64,000 bases of DNA. Source: Triangularia verruculosa (lineage: Eukaryota > Ascomycota > Sordariomycetes > Sordariales > Podosporaceae). The position numbers and the translations under genes were made by a program. Positions 56,379-64,000 of this stretch are shown one piece after another. The notes below the pieces were generated by a model, which was not told the origin of the DNA, did not search any database, and saw nothing but the letters and a program-made list of their open reading frames with translations. The first letter of the stretch is position 1, and every line of letters begins with the position of its first letter. The stretch spans positions 62,001 to 126,000 of the forward strand of contig MU863907.1 of NCBI GenBank assembly GCA_033296885.1, written 5' to 3'.

Positions 56379-58557
56379 CTATTCATCTTTAAACATCCAT
56401 CTCCCACCACCAACCTTCATGGCTTCTCGCCATCGTTCCTCGATTTGTCTCCTTTCTCTCCTTGCCGCCTCTTCCCTGTTTTCTTGAATCTCCTGTGTTG
56501 TGGGCATATCCGGATTCCAATATCCAGGCGGGGATGGCTGCCTTTCAAACCTGTCACGATGTCGTCCAAACTTGTTCGCTATTTGCTGGCTTTTTGCCTT
56601 CATCCAAACCTCTCGCTGCTCCTCCCGGCTCATCACAGCCAATTTATGAGCCTGTGGCCCCAAATACTCCTCCATCATCTCTATGCCTTCTGTCCGCGAA
56701 AGAACCCCAGGCCCCGAAGCCCTGAATTCAGACTCTGCAACAGCACGGTAATGTCGCCCACAGCAATTGTAGTCGTTGCACCCTGTCAACTTGGCTCGGT
56801 CAGCCTTGCCACGGACGACTTCGTTAAAAGCGTGCTTGAACCCCTTGTTGAGCTTAGGGTTCACTTTGAAGTCGTCGAGTCTCAGTTGCGCCAAAGATTT
56901 GTCTCGAAGTCGGCTTGTTTTCGGTTTGTGTGTTCTCTCACCCCCTTGTTGTGGTCGCGAAGCAGTCGATGGCGACTCTACAACGCTATCAGTTGGGCGT
57001 GCAGGTCTAAGAGGGGTAGCCTCAGATTCCGATGAGCCCTGCGCAAGAAGTGTTTGGGGTTTGCCAGGAGGATTTCTTGGTGGCTTGGTCGGGCGGCGCG
57101 GCTCAAAGTACTCGTCACAACCATCCTCGGCAATGTCTGCAACTTGAGGACCAACACTGCGAGCCGCGCCTTGAGCATGAAGTTTCCCCGAGATTCTGGA
57201 AAATTCAGATACATTGTGCTGAGGGTGTTCAATGCTATCAACCACAAACAGAGAAGGCATCGAAACAGCTGTCGTTTTCTCCGCCATGGTTCTTGGGTAA
57301 AGCAACCTGGAGGTGGTATCAGCTCGGAGAGTAGTATCTTCGTCTTCACGGAGGCTCTGGCGCCAGGATGAGCGCTGCTTTCTGGGTGTCGGCATGCCAT
57401 TGGTGCCCTCATCCAAGTCAATACTTTCATGGGGAGAGAAGACAGCCGCTTCACCCATGATTACCGGGTCTGAACTGGCTTCGGTTTTGATCTTGCGCGA
57501 GGGGGGGGGCATGTTCTGATGATCAGACGCGTGTTTTCGTTTGCGAAGATTCCGCTCAGAGACGATTATAGGGCCGTCAGACGAGGGCTCTTGTTTGACC
57601 GTGACTGGACTTTGTTCGCGTTTGCAGGGAGGTAATGGGGGAAGTTGTAGTGCTTCATCAGGATGGGCAGGTTCATCAACTGCGTCCTCGCCAGGAGGCG
57701 GGCCTTGCTCAACACTGGCTACCCAACCTCGTAGCTGGGATTGATTAATGGTCGAAGCAGATGCTGCACGTCGCTCTGTCGGGGCATCACCGTCTGCGTT
57801 CCCCAGTCTAGTTCCAGATTCAGGGTTAGAAAGGGAGTTGAGTCCAGAGCCCGGTCGAGTTTCTTGAGCTTCACGCGTTGTGTCATGCTGGGCAACAGCC
57901 GGTCCCTCAATATCCCCATCTTGTTGCTCAAGTTGAGTTTCCAGCCTGGTGATCTTTCTCTCCAATGCCTCGGCATATGAGATCCATGTATCCCTCTCTT
58001 CGCGCGCAACCTTTGATACCTCCCTTGCCGTATCATAACTCTCCTGCACCTTCTTCAGCCGTTCCTCCACCTGCTCCTTCCTTTTCCAAAGCTTGCCATA
58101 GTTCTTTTCCCAGTCTGGATGCTCCGTGTCGGCCGTTGACGGAACCGTGCTTGGGGCGCGTATAGTTCTGTTAGGGGAAACCTCTCCAAGGACTCGTCGC
58201 ACTGGTGTGTTGAGGTCGTACTTGGCCGTTAATATCGGTGGTTTGACGTGCTTTTGTCGCAGTTGTTCAAGTTCCTGGCGAAGGGTTCGGTTCTCTTGCT
58301 CCAGAACTTCGGCTCTACTAGCGACATCCCTGAGCTGCTGTAGCTCTTTTTCAAGCGAGGTATTTTGAGCCTCTTCTTTCTGTCGAATTTCTGCAATGTC
58401 CAATTAGTATCCTATGCTGGGTTCTTGGAGTTCTGACGGGAGCAAGTTGGATCAGGCCTGCAAGCTTACCAGACTCAATGTCTTGACCAATTTTGTCGCA
58501 AGCCAATTCCAGCGCAGCGATCAGAGCTGGCCGTCCCTTCCGCTCCCAAGATTCCAT
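56379..58557 (-). CDS. SAE2: Sae2/CtIP/Ctp1 DNA end-resection factor
   Basis: Activates the Mre11 complex nuclease to start resection of double-strand breaks. Exon 1 is 58470-58557 and exon 2 is 56379-58390, with a 79-nt intron (GTAAGC...GCAG), giving 699 aa. The N-terminal coiled coil (MESWERKGRPALIAALELA..., then leucine-rich EVLEQENRTLRQELEQLRQK) would form the family's oligomerisation domain. The middle is disordered, with many SP sites. The conserved C-terminal domain has the Cys-rich GCNDYNCCGRHYRAV (about residue 565) and the DNA-binding RHR motif in FGRHRDRFERQPSPPGYW (about 640), followed by PDMPTTQE. It is longer than yeast Sae2, but CtIP-like length is usual in filamentous fungi. 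Confidence 0.9.
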
Positions 58558-60977
58558 CACAACAACAACAACTCTGAAGAAAAGACGATACGAGGAAACG
58601 TTTTCGGAGCTTGCAGGAAATCTTAAAGCGGCCTGACGCAAGTGCCAAGTGTTGCCTGGCGCGTCGCGTCGTCGCGCGAAGTCACGTGCCTCTTCATTTG
58701 CTTTTGATCACAGAACACCCCACCACTTTGCACGGTCCGGGCCCCGAGGTCGGATTTTGCATGCCCGGGTTCGTTGCGGCACCAACTGCTCCCAACGTCT
58801 GTTCGTCACGCAAATATGAGACCGTAGCACCGGTGACATGGAGCAGTGCTCAAGATCAGTCGGGAACATCGCATTCCCTTTCTCAGCCAGCCAATCCTGA
58901 CCAAGCCGCCTATGGTCCCGAACCCCCTGAATCAGAAATAATGCAAGCCTAAACACCGCCAATGTCCCCCCTCCCTCATTCAGCCTCCTTACCAGCCATA
59001 GAACAAGCTTCTTCTCAATGATGTATCTCCTTAGGCAGCGTACAGCTGGCCACATATTGTGCGGTGTTGTAGGGGACGTTAAAAGAATCCTATTCCGACC
59101 CAGGAGGACTGATATCAGATCAAGTGAGCTACATCGAAGGTGGCCTGCTTTTCCTGAAAGGGGACCAGCCGGCCCGAACAACAGATGCAACGTGGTGTGG
59201 TGTTAGGCTTATCAGATCCATTCAACCGCTCGTCCTTCAGTTGACGAGCTTCCCTTCCCGCGCGGATAAGTCGCTTCCGCCTTACCAGCCATCGCAATTG
59301 ACGCAGGTGTACATCTGGCCCGTTGAATTGGTTAGATGCCATGGCGGCGCCTCTGAACCGAGGCTGAGATGCCGGCCACAAGGGATTGCTGTGACGGTGA
59401 AGAACAGGCTGAAGAGGAGACACCTTTACACTACACACCCAATGAATACCGCGGCATGTCCGACTACCAAACAGAACTGTCTACATTTGCCAACATGCTT
59501 CCAGGAGGGTTCCAGAAGACGCCCAGAAACGGGTGAGGTTGGGCCTGCCTTTTGAAGTGGCTTGCCGGGATAGTGGTTCTCGAAGCTGTACCAGGAATTG
59601 AACTGCTTTCTCGATGATGTTGGAGATTTTTTCCTGAAAGGATAACACGGAGATGAGTCCAGAAGTCGCACTGCACGCGGTAGCCCAACCAGCTTCTTAT
59701 TGGGGAAGGCAGGTACCCATTTGCTGCAGGAAAGATAAAACCAACATGGGACCACGTTTCAGTGCTGCATTGGCCGACGAGTTGTTGGAATAGGGGAAGA
59801 CAATAATAGTCCACACGGAGAGCTCAGACGAGAGCAGGTCCACCTTCGAACCCTAAGTATGCAGGGGCTCTGCTGTAGCCGTGCCTGGACGCGGTATGTA
59901 TACAACCCTCGGCCCAGGATGCCCTTTGTGGCGGATTAAGTGAGATTCCCATGTCCAACAGGGCAAGTGTGAACCGCAAACTGCAGGGCTAGCAACAGCG
60001 CAGTGTAGACAGACCGTACAGCCAGGTACCGTGACAGCAATCTTGACAGCTGAGTGGTGGGCGCGGGCAACCGTCTGCTGCCAGTGCCACCTAATGAGAT
60101 CACGAGTCCCATCAGGGCAATCTGGATGTACTGTTTGATAGCATCTCATACTTGGAAAACCGGTAGTAGGAAGAAGGCGCGACAGACGGACGGGAACAAG
60201 AGGTCGCTTTCGGCCCGGATGCTTTCCAGAATGACGGGGCGTTGGACAGGTAGACATGTATATAGCAACAACTTGGATGCTGAGGTGTAGGAGCAAACTG
60301 ACGGCCACTCTTTGTCTGAACTACTACCTACCTACTCCAGGGTCGGTCTTTCCTGCCAGAGCTCCAAGCTGCCAGGTTATTAGGATCATTGCACGGAGGC
60401 TGAATTGTTGCTCCGGTCAGAGGAGAGAGAACTGAATGCTCCAGGCGCTGCCAATTCAGGCGAGGTCGCTTGCAAGCAGGGGTGCCCCACACAGACTGTC
60501 TGTCCAGAAAAATTCAATCACAAACCACAGCACCCGCTCCTTCGCTCGACTTTTTTCTGCCCCGACTCCCTAACCTCGTCCATTCACCGGAGCAGTACTT
60601 TATTAGTTGCCCGTTCCCCTCCAACCGTTGGTTGCTTTCCTCCCTTCACCAACAACTTTCCCCATCAATTACCCAAACCGACCTTGTGTTGTGCGTCCGC
60701 CATCCACACAAACTTACCAAAGGTCAGTAAATACCTACCCCACACTGCCACACCTACCCACCAATCCAACCCCCCCCCACCTTTCCCAAGTTTGAGTTTG
60801 CACCTCACATTCCCCAAACCCTCCAAGGACAAAACAAAATTTGTTTTTGACCCAAACTTTTCCGACATCATTGCCTCACCCATCAATACGGCAAGCTGAC
60901 TCTCGTCGACCGCGCAGTTTCGATATCCTCCCCGCAAACTTAACAACAAGCCAAAACCAACCCACCACATCATCACA
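58558..60977. other. long spacer SAE2-GIS2
   Basis: 2.42 kb. Near the SAE2 start, 58,659-58,688 contains GCGCGT, CGCGCGAA and CACGTG. The frames at 58,708-59,190 (minus), 59,124-59,555 (plus) and 59,853-60,308 (minus) are open but overlap or lack features. 60,480-60,977 is C/T- and CA-rich, as expected of the GIS2 leader. Confidence 0.5.
58659..58688. promoter_or_regulatory. MCB-like motifs and E-box upstream of SAE2
   Basis: GCGCGT (58,659-58,664), CGCGCGAA (58,673-58,680) and CACGTG (58,683-58,688) lie 100-130 bp upstream of the SAE2 ATG. The role is inferred from position. Confidence 0.4.
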
Positions 60978-62249
60978 ATGGATTCCTACGGCACCCAAGG
61001 TCGTGCTTGCTTCACGTGTGAGTTTTACTCTTGTCGCCCCAGTCTCGACGACTTCCTATCCGTACACTTCCCTTGCCCGACAATGTGATCGCGATGCCCC
61101 GCTACACACTGCGCGACTGCTTTCATCGGGTCGGGTGGTCTGCACATGATATACATCTCGAGTATATGCTTGGCTTTCTACGTCCGCATGGCTTCCAATC
61201 CATGTCCTTTTTTGCGGTCGAACTGTTGGATACCCGGCACATCAGGTCCAACACTTCCCGCCACTTGGGATGCCATCACCTTGGGCCACTGCCTCCATTG
61301 GAACCGACTTTCCATGTTGGGACATCCTGGTTGGACAGCTTACAGGAATGGGAAACCCTCCTGCTTGTCTTGGCAGAACCACCCCGCACTACATCACCAT
61401 GACACCGCCTGACTTTTGTGTGAGGGAGAGACCATCTGACTTGAGATAAATATAGGCGGCCAGACTACCCATCAGGTATGACACGACAGCGAGAGAATTC
61501 CCAGAGAGGAGAGGTATTGTGTTATCGGTTTCGAATCGCTAACACGCTGCCAACAGGCCCGCGACTGCCCCAACAAGGGCGCCGCCAAGTGCTACAACTG
61601 CGGCAGTAAGTTGATCTGGAAGCATGCTCGACTAGACGTGGACAGAAGGCTGATCAGAGGTGTTTGTGCTATATAGTTGAGGGCCACATGAGCCGTGACT
61701 GCCCCGAGGGTCCCAAGGACACCAAGACCTGCTATCGCTGTGGCCAGGCCGGCCATATCTCCCGTGACTGCCCCACTGGTGGTGACCAGGGTCCCCGCCA
61801 GGGTGGCGGCGGCTCCGCTGAGTGCTACAAGGTCAGTTCGTCTTGATCAGTGTACTTCAGACATGCATACTTACTCGGTTCACAGTGCGGTGAGGTCGGT
61901 CACATCGCCCGCAACTGCCAGAAGGGTGGCAACTCCTATGGCGGCGGCGGCTACAACTCTGGTGGCTACGGTGGCGGCGGTGGTTTCGGTCAGCAGAAGA
62001 CCTGCTACTCCTGCGGCGGCATGGGCCATCTCTCCCGTAAGTTCCCCGTTTCCGCTACCGTGCTGTTCGTTCTTGCAATCTAACAGGTATTCTCCAGGCG
62101 ACTGCGTGAACGGCAACAAGTGCTACAACTGCGGCGTGTCCGGCCATCTTTCCCGCGAGTGCCCCAAGGAATCCACTGGCGGTGAGAAGATCTGCTACAA
62201 GTGCCAGCAGTCCGGCCACGTCCAGTCCCAGTGCCCCAACAGCGCTTAA
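60978..62249 (+). CDS. GIS2: CCHC zinc-knuckle protein, CNBP/Gis2 type
   Basis: A single-stranded nucleic acid binding protein; CNBP/Gis2 members bind mRNAs and affect translation. Six exons, 60978-61017, 61456-61475 (20 nt), 61557-61605, 61677-61831, 61886-62036 and 62098-62249, give 188 aa. Seven CX2CX4HX4C knuckles are present, including CFTCGQTTHQARDC, CYRCGQAGHISRDC, CYKCGEVGHIARNC and CYKCQQSGHVQSQC. An RGG-like Gly-rich linker (GGGGYNSGGYGGGGG) lies between knuckles 4 and 5. Introns are 438, 81, 71, 54 and 61 nt, and most fall inside knuckles. Every splice restores a knuckle, which makes the model strong. Confidence 0.95.
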
Positions 62250-63364
62250 GTTGTGGGTGTAGCAAAGACGGAGCGGTAGCATTTTCTTCTCACCCTGTTC
62301 TTTCAGCCACTTCAAGCCTTTGCATTTTGCTATTTTGCCACGATGGGGGGTAGAAGGGAACAAGCGAGCTGCTGGGAAGGAGGTAGCTCGGAGGTCGTTT
62401 GAGGCAGCTGATCGGTGCGGCCGATCTAGGTGAAGTGCTCGATGTTCACACATTGGTGCTTCGACGGTGTATTGCTGGTATCTCAGAGGCAATCTGGATA
62501 TCGCTCCGCTTGGCATTTCCACGACCGGGTTGCATGCAATCTAGGTCAGGACAAAATGATTCCCCAAATTTTCTTTTTTTCCTTTAATTGTTTTACTATC
62601 GCAAAAAGTTACCCACTCACAACTTGTCATGACATGACGATCACATGGACTTTATCTGGGCAAACGGAAAAGTTTTGCACAAACCATACTGGCGTTTGGG
62701 AGAGGCAGGGCTATCTCGATATGAGATTCCGAGTCTTGCTCAAAAAGGCGGCGGCAGCAGCAGAGAAGAAATCAACCAAGTCGCGGATCAGGGTTCTGGG
62801 TTTTTTTTACGGCAAAAACGGTTTATGACTACTAGATCATTGATCGGGACTGGAAAATGGGTTCACGAGAGGTCCATAGAAATGACAACTGGTCTGGTTT
62901 ACGACACATCGGTGTGCCCTGTCATGATATCTTTTGTCTTGATGTTGTGTTGAGTGCTTTGTACCTATGATATTAACTACAGCTCCATGACCGCCCTCAC
63001 AATGTTCGTTGACGATTATTATTTTACCAGACCATTGGCTTTGTCTTGATCTTTCCATATTGCGGTTCCATGAGGGGGCTAGATGGATATCCTGGCAGTC
63101 AAAGCTACAAGTCATGACAGGTAATCATTTTGCAATTCAAGCCTCTCTCTGGGGCCATTCTGTTGTATGTTGATAGATATCTACGCTCGTATGGCCAAGA
63201 TATGTCCTGTCCCTCATTATACTGCTACACAAAAAGGCAACGCCGCCCCCCTCGTTGATATAGCATGATATACCACCATATAGTTTCAGTCTTCCGATTT
63301 CCCAGTCTTGTTTTTTTTTGTTTCTCTTTGTGATTTTTTTCCCCTTCTCGTTTACATTTCTTCT
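62250..63364. other. convergent spacer GIS2-acyl-CoA dehydrogenase
   Basis: 1.1 kb of 3' flanks, AT-rich, with T-runs at about 62,572-62,580 and 63,311-63,318. No gene recognised. Confidence 0.55.
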
Positions 63365-64000
63365 TTACAAAACGGCCTTGGGCATAAACTTCATGGCCTG
63401 TCGCACACCGAGATCACCAAGCACCTCCTCGGCACCACCGAGAATAGAGTCAAACTTGTAGGTCCTGTTGAAGTTCTCGATGACTCGGCCCATGCCGGTC
63501 TGGGTGAGACCGCGGCCACCCCAGATCTGGACGGCCTCGTCGGCGATCTCGTGGGCGGCGCGGGTGCAGGACATCTTGAGGAGGGCGACGGGGCCACCCA
63601 TGTGCTTGGCCTGCTGGGAATATGACATGTTGCACATTTGGTAACTGTTGCCAACGCTGTGTTAGTAAAATGGCAAAGAGAGAGGGAGAGCGAGGTAGCG
63701 ACGGGGAAAACCTACGTGATGGTCTCAAGCCAAGACTGGTGAGACTCGCAGAGGGCAATCATCTTGGCGAGCTTCTGGCGGATGACGGGCTGGTCGATGA
63801 GTCTCTTCTTGAAGACGATTCTCTGGTGGGCCCACTTGAGGCACTCCTCAGTCACCAACCGCATATAGCGGATGGTGGCGCAGGCCATGGTCCACCGCTC
63901 GTGATTGAAGTTGGAGAGGATGACATAGATGCCCTTGTTCTCCTCGCCCAACAGGTTCTCAACGGGGACCTTGACGTTGTCAAAGGTGATGTAGGCGGTA
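63365..64000 (-). CDS. acyl-CoA dehydrogenase, C-terminal part
   Basis: The C-terminal helical domain of a flavin-dependent acyl-CoA dehydrogenase; the 5' part lies beyond the right edge. Exons 63716-64000 (continuing) and 63365-63644 flank a 71-nt intron. The visible sequence starts in the middle beta-domain (TAYITFDNVKVPVENLLGEE) and continues with GIYVILSNFNHERWTMA, QRIVFKKRLIDQPVIRQKLA, AVQIWGGRGLTQTGMGRVIE and the end LGGAEEVLGDLGVRQAM. The Glu in GGAEEV sits where many family members carry the catalytic base. With acceptor 63,645-63,646 the junction reads ETITYQMCNM, which fits the family; a second acceptor 12 nt upstream also keeps frame. Fungal relatives often carry an N-terminal cytochrome b5 domain, which cannot be seen here. 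Confidence 0.93.

Noticed and set aside
58708..59190. 160-codon minus-strand open frame upstream of SAE2
   Set aside because: No domain, random-like composition, and overlapped by a plus-strand open frame of similar quality.

Overview
The window reads as nuclear DNA of a filamentous ascomycete, probably a Sordariomycete. Most genes are split by short introns (51-183 nt, with GTAAGT/GTATGT-type donors and CTRAY branch points), the proteins are of fungal type (Hfi1/Ada1, Mrc1, Wee1, Nem1, Sae2/CtIP, Ubp3), and coding regions are GC-rich while spacers are pyrimidine-rich. The genus is my inference. I see no intact mobile element, CRISPR array, rRNA gene or functional tRNA gene.

Layout. 1-11.2 kb: the 3' end of a dihydroorotase gene, gamma-tubulin complex protein GCP3 (minus), the SAGA subunit HFI1 (plus) and the checkpoint mediator MRC1 (plus). 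11.2-13.0 kb is a convergent spacer with C-homopolymers, followed by WEE1 (minus, to 16.6 kb). 16.6-22.2 kb is gene-poor. It holds the WEE1 leader, some coding-like fragments, and a small secreted cysteine-rich protein gene at 20,809-21,174 whose frame is broken by one TAG. 22.2-32.3 kb: a GT8 glycosyltransferase, the RNA exonuclease REX3, the head-to-head pair PHB1/QCR8, and the phosphatase NEM1. 33.8-44.3 kb: a small membrane protein, a UBR7/Mlo2-like UBR-box protein divergent from MCM2, a HAD hydrolase and RPL5. 46.4-58.6 kb: a large leucine-rich-repeat protein, the deubiquitinase UBP3 and the end-resection factor SAE2/CtIP. 61.0-64.0 kb: a seven-knuckle CNBP/Gis2 protein and the 3' part of an acyl-CoA dehydrogenase gene that runs off the right edge.

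Functional themes. Five genes concern replication, the checkpoint or the cell cycle (GCP3, MRC1, WEE1, MCM2, SAE2). Each has ACGCG-type MBF/SBF-like motifs upstream, although such hexamers also occur by chance here. PHB1 and QCR8, both acting at the mitochondrial inner membrane, share a 358-bp intergenic promoter. Gene models were built by hand from reading-frame continuity across splice sites; exon coordinates are given in each entry. The least certain points are the UBP3 start, the GCP3 C-terminus, the status of the small secreted protein gene, and one GC-AG intron.
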